From CAYFUR01 sp964346275 (GTDB taxonomy: Bacteria > Sumerlaeota > Sumerlaeia > SLMS01): DNA of 45,202 nucleotides. The translations under genes and the position numbers were made by a program. Below are positions 33,039 to 40,754 of this stretch, piece by piece; positions within the stretch are counted from its first letter, which is position 1, and each line of letters begins with the position of its first letter. The stretch lies in NCBI GenBank assembly GCA_964346275.1, contig CAYFUR010000017.1:1-45202 (forward strand), read 5' to 3'. The notes under the pieces are model-generated. The model had not been told where the DNA came from and did no database searches. It was given only the letters and a program-made list of their open reading frames with translations.

Positions 33039-34600
33039 TCTCCGCCGCCCATGGGACGCAAGTCCTGCGAGGCCTGCGCCTGCTCTAATTCGCGAAAGGC
33101 TTGCGGAAGGCAGGCCGCGACCTCGCTCGTGGTCGTGCCTCGGGGCGACCCTCTCCGAAGGAAAATATCTGCCGCAAGCCCATGAACGAACGTGCCAAGC
33201 TTCGCTGCGTCGGCGACGGACATCCGTTGAGCCAGAAGACTACCGATCACACCCGTCAGGATGTCGCCCGCTCCCCCCCGTGCCCAGGCCGTGTTGCCCG
33301 AAGGAATATGGGTCACGTGGCCATTGGGCTCGGCGACCATCGTGCCCGCTCCCTTCAGGACGACCGTGCAGCCAAAGCGCATCGCGGCCTCCCGCGCACT
33401 GGTCCAGCGGTCGGCCTGGATCTCTTTCGCATGTTTTCCGGTCAGCCGCGACAACTCCCCCGGATGGGGCGTGAGCACGACATCGCCTGACAACTTGTCC
33501 CGGCAATGGTCATACTCGGCCAGGAGATTCAACCCGTCCGCGTCTATCAGCTTTGGCAGATCCTCAACATCCAGAAGCTGCTCGAGCAGCTCGTGGAGCC
33601 TGTCGGACGTTCCGATGCCCGGCCCGAAAGCAATCGCTGTCGTCCGGATGAGAACGCACTCGAGCCCGCGCTCATCCAGCGGCTGCAGATCATCAGAGTT
33701 CCGGCAGGCGTCGGAGAGCAACACCTCTGGCAAATGGCTCGCGATGACGTTGTTCACGCTCGCAGGAGAGAGCATGCGAACCAGCCCGCATCCGCCTCGA
33801 AGCGCGCCCATTCCGGAGAGGACCGCGGCGCCGGGCATGGTGCGGCTGCCCGCTGCAAGCAACAGCAGCCCGAAGGTTCCCTTATGGCCGCCGCGAGGGC
33901 GCGGAGGAAGAAGCCGCGCCGCCTCCTCCAGGGTCAGCGTTGAATAGGGGCTTTCCATGGCATCAACGACGTCCTTGGGAAAGCCCAGCCGCTCCACCCG
34001 GATTCCGCCACAGTATTCCACACCATCGCTTGTCACCATGCCGATTTTTGGAAGACCCATGGTGATTGTCCGGAAGGCCTGGACAGCCAATTCCGCCGTC
34101 CCTTCTTCCGGATGGAGACCGCTCGGGATATCCACCGAGAAAACGGGCAGGTTAGCGGCATTCAGAGTCTTGATGATCTCATCGAAGGGAGGCCGGGGAG
34201 AGCCCTTCGCACCCGTTCCCAGCAAGGCATCCACGGCGACATCCTGGCGGCCGAGGAGCCCGGCCAGATCATCCACATCTTCCCAGGCCACGAGGTCGAT
34301 ATTCCCGGGCAGGGATTCCCACGCTTCCCTCGCCTCGCCGCTGCCTGGATCCGGTTCCTTAATGTAGACGACCGTGACGCGCCATCCTGCCTTGGCCAAG
34401 TAGCGCGCAACGACGAATCCGTCGCCTCCATTATTCCCTTTTCCGCAGAGCAGAACGACGGCGCCTGCCTCGAAATGGTCCGTAATATCCAGCGCGATGG
34501 CCCGCCCCGCTTTTTCCATGAGCTGAAATCCGGGGATGCCGCGTTCCTGGATCGAGATTCTGTCGATCTCCTGCATTTGCTGGGAAGTAACCAGTTTCAT
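33035..34600 (-). CDS. nnr: Bifunctional NAD(P)H-hydrate epimerase/dehydratase
   Basis: Repairs hydrated NAD(P)H: the N-terminal domain epimerises NAD(P)HX, the C-terminal domain dehydrates the S-form using ADP. In 521 residues, 1-215 is the YjeF_N epimerase, with LVTSQQMQEIDRISIQERGI, CGKGNNGGDGFVVARYLA and the Asp in VDALLGTG, followed by VFSVDIPSGLHPEEGT. Residues ~225-510 are the ribokinase-like dehydratase, with GGHKGTFGLLLLAAGSRTMP, VLTPHPGELSRLTG, CTVVLKGAGT and the catalytic-type loop GNTAWARGGAGDILTGVIGS. In most members that loop reads MATGGSGD, so the R for T is a small oddity. AGAAGG precedes the ATG. The gene ends with a TGA overlapping lolD. Confidence 0.95.
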   Translation of the reverse strand: MKLVTSQQMQEIDRISIQERGIPGFQLMEKAGRAIALDITDHFEAGAVVLLCGKGNNGGDGFVVARYLAKAGWRVTVVYIKEPDPGSGEAREAWESLPGNIDLVAWEDVDDLAGLLGRQDVAVDALLGTGAKGSPRPPFDEIIKTLNAANLPVFSVDIPSGLHPEEGTAELAVQAFRTITMGLPKIGMVTSDGVEYCGGIRVERLGFPKDVVDAMESPYSTLTLEEAARLLPPRPRGGHKGTFGLLLLAAGSRTMPGAAVLSGMGALRGGCGLVRMLSPASVNNVIASHLPEVLLSDACRNSDDLQPLDERGLECVLIRTTAIAFGPGIGTSDRLHELLEQLLDVEDLPKLIDADGLNLLAEYDHCRDKLSGDVVLTPHPGELSRLTGKHAKEIQADRWTSAREAAMRFGCTVVLKGAGTMVAEPNGHVTHIPSGNTAWARGGAGDILTGVIGSLLAQRMSVADAAKLGTFVHGLAADIFLRRGSPRGTTTSEVAACLPQAFRELEQAQASQDLRPMGGGD

Positions 34601-34690
34601 CGGAGCCTTCTCTGAGGGAGTTTAAGACTGCTTGCCTGGCGGGCGTGCCAATTGGCCCACACAAGAAACGCGCAAAAGCGAGTCCAGCCC

Positions 34691-34721
34691 TTGCGTTCCT
34701 CCTCTTTAGCCACAGTATAAT
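34691..34721 (+). promoter_or_regulatory. Promoter of the polyprenyl synthase gene
   Basis: A consensus TATAAT (34716-34721) lies 33 bases before the GTG start at 34754, with TTGCGT (34691-34696) 19 bp upstream. Transcription would start near 34728, which makes the GTG more likely than the in-frame TTG at 34733. Confidence 0.5.
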
Positions 34722-34753
34722 CCAATCCTATTTTGCGTGGAAAGGAGTTCCCG

Positions 34754-35803
34754 GTGGCGAGGGGTTCGAATCGGACAAAAGAGGCGGAAAAGGAACACAA
34801 ATTCCAGGAGCAAACGCTTCGCTATGCGGAACTGGTCGACCGCGAACTCATCCGCCTGATCGGCATGAGCGAGCAAGTGCCTCATCTGCACGACGGCGTG
34901 CTGTATTCCATGGGGCTGGACGAGGAAGATCGCGCAATTCGGGGCAAGCGGATCCGGCCCGCCCTCTGCCTGCTCACCGCGGAAATGCTCGGAACTGCCC
35001 CGCGCAACGCCCTCACATTCGCCTGTGCCATCGAACTGCTGCATAACTTCGCCCTGGTCCATGACGATATCGAAGACGGCGATTCCATGCGGCGCGGCCG
35101 CCCTTGCACCCATGTCCAATACGGGCTCGCTCATGGAATCAACATCGGAGATTTCATGCTGGCCAAAGTCTTCTACTTCATCAGCCGCGATCCGCATATG
35201 TCCATGGCCGTTCGCGAGCAATTGATTGAGCTTCTCCACCGGACCCTCGATCATCTCTTCATTGGCCAGTCCCTGGATATCTCCGCCCGCGGCCAGCGCC
35301 ATTTCACCATGACTGAATACGAGCGGCTGGTGGCCATGAAAACCGGGTCCTACCTGGTCGCACCGATGCTCGGCGGCGCGATCATCGCCCACGCCCAGGA
35401 AGACACCATCGAGGGCCTGACGAAACTTGGCAACGCCCTTGGCCCCCTCTTCCAAATCAAGGATGACATCATCGACCTGACCCAGGGCAAAGGGCGGGGA
35501 GTCATCGGAAGCGATATACGCGAAGGCAAACGCAGCTATCTGGTGGCCGCGGCAGCGGAGAAGTGCTCTGTGGAGGAACGCGAGCGCCTCTTTGATATCC
35601 TCGATCGCGAACGGGAAGAGACGGCCGCGGAGGATATTCAGTGGGTTCTCGAACTTTACGAGCGCCATGGCGCAGTCGCGCGCGGCGAGCAATACTGCGA
35701 GGAATTACAATCCCACGCCTTGGAAGCGATCAAAACGCTGCCTAAAGCGCTGCGGGAAAGCCTTGAGACGGCGACGCGGATCCTGGTTTCGCGTACGACA
35801 TGA
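34754..35803 (+). CDS. Trans-isoprenyl diphosphate synthase (IspA/GGPPS type)
   Basis: Condenses isopentenyl diphosphate with allylic diphosphates. The GTG at 34754 (MARGSNRTKEAEKEH, 349 residues) has AGGAG six bases upstream. Conserved parts: GKRIRPALCLLTAEMLG, first Asp-rich motif ALVHDDIEDGDSMRRGRP (Asp104, 105, 108) and second motif FQIKDDIIDLTQGKGRG (Asp237, 238, 241), with EGKRSYLVAAAAE as the distal Lys region. The fifth and fourth residues before the first motif are Phe and Ala, which in studied enzymes goes with short to medium chains (C15-C20); product length is therefore a cautious inference. It diverges from nnr and stands alone; carotenoid or quinone genes are not nearby. Cytosolic. 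Confidence 0.9.
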   Translation: MARGSNRTKEAEKEHKFQEQTLRYAELVDRELIRLIGMSEQVPHLHDGVLYSMGLDEEDRAIRGKRIRPALCLLTAEMLGTAPRNALTFACAIELLHNFALVHDDIEDGDSMRRGRPCTHVQYGLAHGINIGDFMLAKVFYFISRDPHMSMAVREQLIELLHRTLDHLFIGQSLDISARGQRHFTMTEYERLVAMKTGSYLVAPMLGGAIIAHAQEDTIEGLTKLGNALGPLFQIKDDIIDLTQGKGRGVIGSDIREGKRSYLVAAAAEKCSVEERERLFDILDREREETAAEDIQWVLELYERHGAVARGEQYCEELQSHALEAIKTLPKALRESLETATRILVSRTT

Positions 35804-35806
35804 CAA

Positions 35807-36751
35807 TCAGGCCGTGTGCACGGCGGCCGTGCCGCCCGCTGCCAGCTCCTTCTGGTCTTTTGCATAGACATCGAACTGCAACAGCCCGAGGTGCGTTCCC
35901 GCCCAGCCCGCCTGGTGCACGTATCCCACGCTGCCGCGCCGATTCAAAACGTCCGGCGTTGGCAGCAAGTAGTGATTGTGCCCGCCGACGATCACATCGA
36001 TCTCCGGTACTTCGCGGATCACATCCCGGTCCCCGGGCTCGGCGTTGTCAGAACGCTGCTCGTGGCTCGAGAGAATGTTGATATGCGAAAGGCAAATGAC
36101 AAAGTCGCAACCTTTCTCGTTGCGCAGTTCGCGGGCCACGCGGCGCCCCTCGATGATTGGATCGAGATACCGGGTATCGCCGAAATACCCTGGATAGACA
36201 AGGCCATCCAGCTTGATCCCCAGTCCGAGCAGGCCGATGCGGAGCCCGGCTTTTTCCACGATCATGGATTCGCGGGTGAGCCCCTTCATGGGAGTATTCC
36301 GAAAGTCGTAATTGCAGCAAAGGAACGGAAAGTCCATGTGCTTGCGGGCGACCTCGGCAAGGCGCTCGATCCCCGGATCGAACTCGTGATTGCCGATTGC
36401 CGAAGCGAGGTATCCTGTCTCGTTCATTGCGACCGCTTCCGCTTCGCCCTTGAAAAGATTGAAATACGGCGTGCCCTGTAAGAAATCTCCCGCATCGACG
36501 AGCAGCACGTGGTCGTTCTCACGGCGAATCTTCCGGATCAATGCGGCCCGCGCGGCCGCTCCGCCCAGGCCTGCATAGTCCCCGCTGTTCTTCGGCTCCA
36601 GGTGGGAATGCACATCGTTGGTGTGGATGATGGTCAGCCGAACGGCGCTGGCCGGTTTTTCAACAGCCGCAGGGAGTCCGGCCGGCCGAAGGCCAAGGGC
36701 CGCGGCGCCCGCCAGCCCCGCCGTTCCCTGTAGAAAGCGTCTCCGGTTCAT
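35807..36751 (-). CDS. Tat-exported metallophosphatase, N-terminal half of a split 5'-nucleotidase
   Basis: The 314-residue protein has a Tat signal (NRRRFLQGTAGLAGAAALGL) and then a complete metallophosphatase domain of the UshA/5'-nucleotidase family. The motifs are TIIHTNDVHSHLEP, LVDAGDFLQGTPYFNLF, IGNHEFDPG, CLSHINILS and VGGHNHYLLP, which supply the two metal sites. It stops after the catalytic domain. The C-terminal substrate-binding domain is encoded by the next upstream gene, whose stop overlaps this ATG by four bases (ATGA). This suggests nucleotide, UDP-sugar or related phosphoester hydrolysis outside the inner membrane by a two-chain enzyme. The substrate is not known. It is the last gene of the operon moxR-C half-N half. 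Confidence 0.9.
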   Translation of the reverse strand: MNRRRFLQGTAGLAGAAALGLRPAGLPAAVEKPASAVRLTIIHTNDVHSHLEPKNSGDYAGLGGAAARAALIRKIRRENDHVLLVDAGDFLQGTPYFNLFKGEAEAVAMNETGYLASAIGNHEFDPGIERLAEVARKHMDFPFLCCNYDFRNTPMKGLTRESMIVEKAGLRIGLLGLGIKLDGLVYPGYFGDTRYLDPIIEGRRVARELRNEKGCDFVICLSHINILSSHEQRSDNAEPGDRDVIREVPEIDVIVGGHNHYLLPTPDVLNRRGSVGYVHQAGWAGTHLGLLQFDVYAKDQKELAAGGTAAVHTA

Positions 36752-37554
36752 TCCAACTCCTCCAGCGTCTTTCCGCCGTATGTATAGCGGTGGACATCCG
36801 TTTCCGGATCGATCTTCTTTCCCTCCGCTGCTAAATCGCGCAGATGCATCGTGATCGCATCGCGCAAAAACACCCCCGTGTCGTTGGCCGGGAGCGTCGT
36901 CAGAATGTCCATGTTTCCTCCACCCGCCGCCAGAAAACTGTTCGTCGCGACAAGATAGGTTTCCTCTGGATCGATCGGCTCTCCATCGATCAGCACACGC
37001 TCGAGTTCAAATTCCTCATTGCCTTCGATGCTCATTCCCGAAACCGGCATGCCCCCGCGCCAGGTCGTAAAGACCTCCGCGACCTCATGCAATTGCAAGC
37101 CGGTCATCTCGTAAACCACCACGGTGTTCTCGAAAGGAAGAATTCGGGAAATGGTCGCATAGGAGACAGGGCCTTTTGGCAAGTCCGAGCGGATGCCGCC
37201 CGCATTTGTAAATGCCGCATCGACGGGACGGCCGATCGCTTCGGAAGCCGCTCGCCGCATTTGATCGGCCACCCAGTAGCCCAGGTCTCGCTCTCCCGGC
37301 CCGGGTTTCAGCTCCACCGTGGATTCGGTGATCGGCTGGCGCAGCTTCTCGACCTCCGCCGTATAGGGGGCGAGAGCGGCCTCGACACCAGCATCTGATT
37401 GCAGCTTCGCCGAATCAACCGCCAGCACGGTATGTCTCGGCGGCATTTCGACCGGGTCGCCGCTGGACGCGCAACCGCCGGCCAGCAGGGCGGCCGCCGA
37501 TGCGATCATGAAAGGAAAGAATCTTCGCAGAGCGGTCATGCCATTAGCCTTCAT
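36748..37554 (-). CDS. Lipoprotein with 5'-nucleotidase C-terminal domain (split partner)
   Basis: A 268-residue protein from the ATG at 37554, or 263 from the one at 37539, which has a better-spaced AAGG. It has a lipoprotein signal (LLAGGC) followed by the 5_nucleotid_C fold that normally forms the substrate-binding half of UshA-type enzymes: DLGYWVADQMRRAA, AAFTNAGGIRSDLPKG, ISRILPFENTVVVYEMTG and YLVATNSFLAAGGGNMD. NAGGIR and the NSF/AAGG segment are the nucleotide-recognition signatures. No metallophosphatase motif is present. It starts inside the last codons of moxR and overlaps the catalytic gene by four bases. The lipid anchor and the Tat-exported partner imply assembly at the periplasmic face. 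Confidence 0.88.
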   Translation of the reverse strand: MKANGMTALRRFFPFMIASAAALLAGGCASSGDPVEMPPRHTVLAVDSAKLQSDAGVEAALAPYTAEVEKLRQPITESTVELKPGPGERDLGYWVADQMRRAASEAIGRPVDAAFTNAGGIRSDLPKGPVSYATISRILPFENTVVVYEMTGLQLHEVAEVFTTWRGGMPVSGMSIEGNEEFELERVLIDGEPIDPEETYLVATNSFLAAGGGNMDILTTLPANDTGVFLRDAITMHLRDLAAEGKKIDPETDVHRYTYGGKTLEELE

Positions 37555-38518
37555 CGGATTCGGATTCCCGCAGCCGCACCACCGGCACCTCGACGGAATC
37601 GATCACTTCCTGGAGCACATTCTCCGGTTCAACCCCGCCCAGACGGGCCTGCGGTTTCAGCATTAACCGGTGGCAGATGACCGACGGCGCCAGCTTTTTC
37701 ACCAGGTCGGGCGTGACAAATCCGTGGCCGCGCACCCAGGCCGCCGCCTGGCAGAATCGATACAAGGAAATGCTCGCGCGGGGACTCGCCCCCAGGGAAA
37801 CATCACGGTGCGAGCGCGTTGACGTCACCAGCCGCACGATATAATCGGTCACGTTCGGCTCCACGGTCACTTCGCGCAAACCTTGCATCTCTTTCAAAAT
37901 CTCCTCGATTGTCGCAACGGGCTCCAGGCTGCGAATCGGATGCTCGGTGCGCTGGTGCTCAACGATCTTGCGCTCCTCGCTCTGCGTCGTATATCCAAGG
38001 CGCAGGCGCACCAGGAAGCGGTCGACCTGGGCTTCCGGCAGTTGGTAAACGCCGTGTTGCTCGATGGGATTTTGCGTGGCGATCACGAAAAAGGGATTCG
38101 GCAGGTCGTGCGTCTCTCCATCGACGGTGACCGTGCGCTCTTCCATCCCTTCCAGAAGGGCACTTTGTGTTCGCGGGGTGGCGCGGTTCAGTTCATCTCC
38201 AAGGACCACATTGGCAAAAAGCGGCCCTTCTCGAAACTCAAACTCGCCCGACTTCTGGTTGTAGATCGAGACACCGGTGATATCGGTGGGCAACAGATCG
38301 GGGGTAAACTGGATCCGGCGGAAAGACGCATTGATCGATTTGGCCAGGGCGCGGGCCAGCATCGTCTTGCCCGTGCCGGGCACGTCCTCCAGAAGCACAT
38401 GCCCCCCGGCGAAAAGAGCGGCAACCACACGAAGGATCAGCCCGCGCTTGCCGATGATGACTTGCTCGATATTATCGATGAGCCGGAGTCCGGCGGGATC
38501 CTGGTCTGTGGTGGCCAA
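37544..38518 (-). CDS. MoxR-family AAA+ ATPase
   Basis: A 324-residue AAA_3/MoxR ATPase. Walker A is LLEDVPGTGKTMLARALA, Walker B VVLGDELNRATPRTQSALLE, sensor 1 VIATQNPIEQHGVYQLPEAQ, with the arginine finger region DRFLVRLRLGYT. The C-terminal lid contains SLGASPRASISLYRFCQAAA, a MoxR hallmark. Family members act as chaperone-like factors, often with DUF58 and VWA-domain partners, which are absent here. The start is a TTG at 38518, with AAAGGAG seven bases upstream. It overlaps the following lipoprotein gene by eleven bases (or precedes it closely if that gene starts at 37539), so the three genes appear to be one operon; what links MoxR to a 5'-nucleotidase is unknown. Confidence 0.92.
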   Translation of the reverse strand: MATTDQDPAGLRLIDNIEQVIIGKRGLILRVVAALFAGGHVLLEDVPGTGKTMLARALAKSINASFRRIQFTPDLLPTDITGVSIYNQKSGEFEFREGPLFANVVLGDELNRATPRTQSALLEGMEERTVTVDGETHDLPNPFFVIATQNPIEQHGVYQLPEAQVDRFLVRLRLGYTTQSEERKIVEHQRTEHPIRSLEPVATIEEILKEMQGLREVTVEPNVTDYIVRLVTSTRSHRDVSLGASPRASISLYRFCQAAAWVRGHGFVTPDLVKKLAPSVICHRLMLKPQARLGGVEPENVLQEVIDSVEVPVVRLRESESDEG

Positions 38519-38692
38519 GTGCGCTCCTTTCGAGGGAGACGGATTTGATTGTATTCAAACTGGTTCGCCGCTGAGGTTCAAGCGAAGTTAAAGCCACGCA
38601 GGCGAGGCGGCACTCCGGGCTTGCGCTGCCCCCCGCATTCCGCCACCATGCGCCTCCGCCAAGGCGGCCAAATCCCTGCGACCGAGATGAGC

Positions 38693-39955
38693 ATGACGAC
38701 GACCGGCTTTCATTATCAAGACGATCAGCTTTGCGTGGATGGCGTCCCCCTGGACGGCATCGCCCGCCAACACGGCACACCAGCTTACGTGTATTCCTGG
38801 AATCTTCTCAGAGAGAATTATCGCCGTATTGCCGACGCCTTTCCCGGCATCGATTCGAAAATCGCCTATAGCGTGAAATCCAACAGCAACCTCGCGGTTC
38901 TGCAACTTCTGGCCCGGGAAGGAGCCTGCTTCGACATCGTCAGCGGCGGGGAACTGGAACGCGTCCTCCGCGTCGGCGTTCCGGGAGGGCGTATTATTTT
39001 TGCCGGCGTGGGGAAAACGGAAAGCGAAATGCGCGCGGCTTTGGAGGCTGGAGTCTCGGAATTCAACGTTGAATCGGAAAGCGAGGCGGAGCGCCTCAAT
39101 CGCATCGCGGGAGACATGGGCCGGCGCGCACCCGTCGCCATTCGCATCAATCCCAACGTCGACGCCAAGACCCATAAGTACATCACCACGGGGAAAGAAG
39201 AGAACAAGTTTGGCATCTCCCTCCAACGGGCGCTGGAGCTTGCACGCCGCTTCGCCAGAGAACTCGACAACCTGGACCTGGTGGGCCTCCATTGCCACAT
39301 CGGATCACAGATTCTCGATCCCTCGGTGCATCCGAAAACGGTTCTCATCGTTTCCGAATTCGCCCGCAGCGTCATGGATGAAACAGGCATTCAACTGAAG
39401 ACGATCAACTTTGGCGGCGGGTTCGGGATCGCCTATCAAGAAGGCCAGGAGCCACTCGACATCGGCCCCTTCGCGAAGGCTGTTTCCAAGGCCGCCGAGG
39501 ATCTCGGTGTGACGCTCATCGTCGAACCGGGCCGTTCCATCGCTGGGCCAGCGGGAGCCCTGCTCACCCGCGTCGAATACATGAAAGCCGGCGACGCCAA
39601 AAACTTCGTCATCGTGGATGCCGCCATGACCGAATTGATGCGGCCCACCCTTTACGAGGCTTACCACCGCATCCTGCCGATTGAGAAATCCGAAGGTGGC
39701 GAAAACGTGGCTGACGTCGTGGGCCCCGTCTGCGAAACCGGCGACTTTCTGGCCCTCGACCGCAAGATGGCTCTCCCAAAAGAAGGCGACCTGCTGGCCT
39801 TCATGGATGCCGGCGCCTACGGCTTTGTCATGGCAAGCCACTACAACACGCGCCCCAGCCCGCCGGAGATCCTCGTCAAGGATGGCAAACAATACATCAT
39901 CCGAGAACGGGAGAGCTACGACGATCTCCTCGCCCACGAAAGGACACTGGACTAA
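38693..39955 (+). CDS. lysA: Diaminopimelate decarboxylase
   Basis: Last step of lysine synthesis: decarboxylates meso-diaminopimelate. The start is set at the ATG at 38693 (MTTTGFHYQDDQLCVDGVPL, 420 residues), with GAG six bases before; an ATG two codons earlier is possible. The 46 codons open further upstream are not family-like. PLP lysine is about 62 in IAYSVKSNSNLAVL; other features are FDIVSGGELERVLRVG, ITTGKEENKFGI, GLHCHIGSQILDP, FGGGFGIAYQEG, IVEPGRSIAGPAG and VGPVCETGDFLALDR (with the Cys-Glu used by both subunits' active sites). It diverges from moxR with 174 bases between and converges on kdsC. Confidence 0.96.
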   Translation: MTTTGFHYQDDQLCVDGVPLDGIARQHGTPAYVYSWNLLRENYRRIADAFPGIDSKIAYSVKSNSNLAVLQLLAREGACFDIVSGGELERVLRVGVPGGRIIFAGVGKTESEMRAALEAGVSEFNVESESEAERLNRIAGDMGRRAPVAIRINPNVDAKTHKYITTGKEENKFGISLQRALELARRFARELDNLDLVGLHCHIGSQILDPSVHPKTVLIVSEFARSVMDETGIQLKTINFGGGFGIAYQEGQEPLDIGPFAKAVSKAAEDLGVTLIVEPGRSIAGPAGALLTRVEYMKAGDAKNFVIVDAAMTELMRPTLYEAYHRILPIEKSEGGENVADVVGPVCETGDFLALDRKMALPKEGDLLAFMDAGAYGFVMASHYNTRPSPPEILVKDGKQYIIRERESYDDLLAHERTLD

Positions 39956-39979
39956 GCGTCGAGGCTACTGCTCGACGCT
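39955..39979. terminator. Hairpin in the lysA-kdsC convergent junction
   Basis: A perfect 9-bp stem AGCGTCGAG / CTCGACGCT with a 7-base loop begins at the lysA stop and includes the last codons of kdsC. Only short T-runs follow, so it is a weak or bidirectional terminator at best. Confidence 0.45.
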
Positions 39980-40519
39980 TTCCGTGTTGCGAAGATAGTC
40001 CTCCACCAGCGCGCCCCATTTTCCCTGGCGGCGGAGAATTGTTTCGACGACCTCGCGGGCGGCGCCATGCCCGCCGCGCGCGATCGTGACGTAATGCGCG
40101 AGGGACTTAACGTCCTGGACGGCATTGGCAGGAGCAATGGCCAGCCCGACTTTTCGCATCACCGGCAGGTCGATCAAGTCGTCACCCATATAAGCCATTT
40201 CGCCCAGCGTCATTTCGAGGCGATGGCCGATTTGTTCCAGCAGGCCGATCTTGTCCTTAATGCTCTGGTGGCATTCATCGATCTGGAGTTCCGCGGCCCG
40301 GCGCCGGACCGCTTCGCTCTTGCGTCCTGTAATCCACACAATGGAAAGACCGGCGCACCGGGCAAGAGAGAGCCCAAGGCCGTCCTGGACATGAAACCTT
40401 TTGGTTTCGCCGTTCTCGCCGAGATAAATCCCGCCATCGGTCAGGACGCCATCGACATCAAAAGCGATCAGCCGGACTTTCTCGATCCGCTCGATCAGGC
40501 TGGTCTCACGATTCGCCAT
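39965..40519 (-). CDS. kdsC: KdsC-type 3-deoxy-D-manno-octulosonate-8-phosphate phosphatase
   Basis: A HAD-superfamily phosphatase of 184 residues that removes phosphate from Kdo-8-P for LPS synthesis. Motif I is IAFDVDGVLTDGGIYLGENG (Asp21, Asp23); then FHVQDGLGLSLARCAGLSIVWITGRKSEAV, i.e. KdsC-like D-G-x-G and ITGR-S features; Lys in SIKDKIGLLEQI; and motif IV in EMAYMGDDLIDLPVM. The absence of a cap domain and the MGDDxxDLPVM motif are typical of KdsC. AAGGAAG lies just before the ATG, overlapping the stop of the small Cys-rich gene, so it may be read from the molybdenum hydroxylase operon. A close relative such as a deoxy-nonulosonate (NeuNAc-type) phosphatase is possible. Confidence 0.9.
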   Translation of the reverse strand: MANRETSLIERIEKVRLIAFDVDGVLTDGGIYLGENGETKRFHVQDGLGLSLARCAGLSIVWITGRKSEAVRRRAAELQIDECHQSIKDKIGLLEQIGHRLEMTLGEMAYMGDDLIDLPVMRKVGLAIAPANAVQDVKSLAHYVTIARGGHGAAREVVETILRRQGKWGALVEDYLRNTESVEQ

Positions 40520-40528
40520 CGGGCTTCC

Positions 40529-40753
40529 TTAACGCCCCTTCGCAAAACAGGACCGTCCCGCCTGGCAAGCCTTATGGCTCGCCACCGTTCGGTCCGGGCC
40601 GATGGGATCGCTGGTCAAGTCGCACCAGAAACCCATGGACTCATCGTCATGCGCGAGTCCGGGGCGCTCATCGTCCCGGTAGTACATCGACTTGCAGCGC
40701 AAATGAACGCAGCAGGGGCGTGGCGTCTCATCAATTTGCAATTCCGGTTTCAT
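40529..40753 (-). CDS. Small conserved-looking Cys-rich protein
   Basis: A 74-residue protein without a signal peptide or membrane segment. It has six cysteines (14, 15, 20, 44, 63 and 69) around the phrases CCVHLRCKSMYYRDDERPG and MGFWCDLTSDPIGPDRTVAS, ending in CQAGRSCF. From memory, similar short proteins with CxHLRCKSM, FWC and GPD occur in various uncultured and planctomycete-like genomes as hypothetical proteins; I know no function. The cysteine pattern suggests metal or Fe-S binding, by inference. AAGGAGG lies nine bases before the ATG, and only one base separates it from the stop of the FAD subunit gene, so it belongs to the molybdenum hydroxylase operon. Confidence 0.75.
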   Translation of the reverse strand: MKPELQIDETPRPCCVHLRCKSMYYRDDERPGLAHDDESMGFWCDLTSDPIGPDRTVASHKACQAGRSCFAKGR

Positions 40754-40754
40754 G

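Noticed and set aside
34760..34780. tRNA T-loop-like GGTTCGAATC
   Set aside because: It lies inside the polyprenyl synthase reading frame and no acceptor or anticodon arms can be folded around it.
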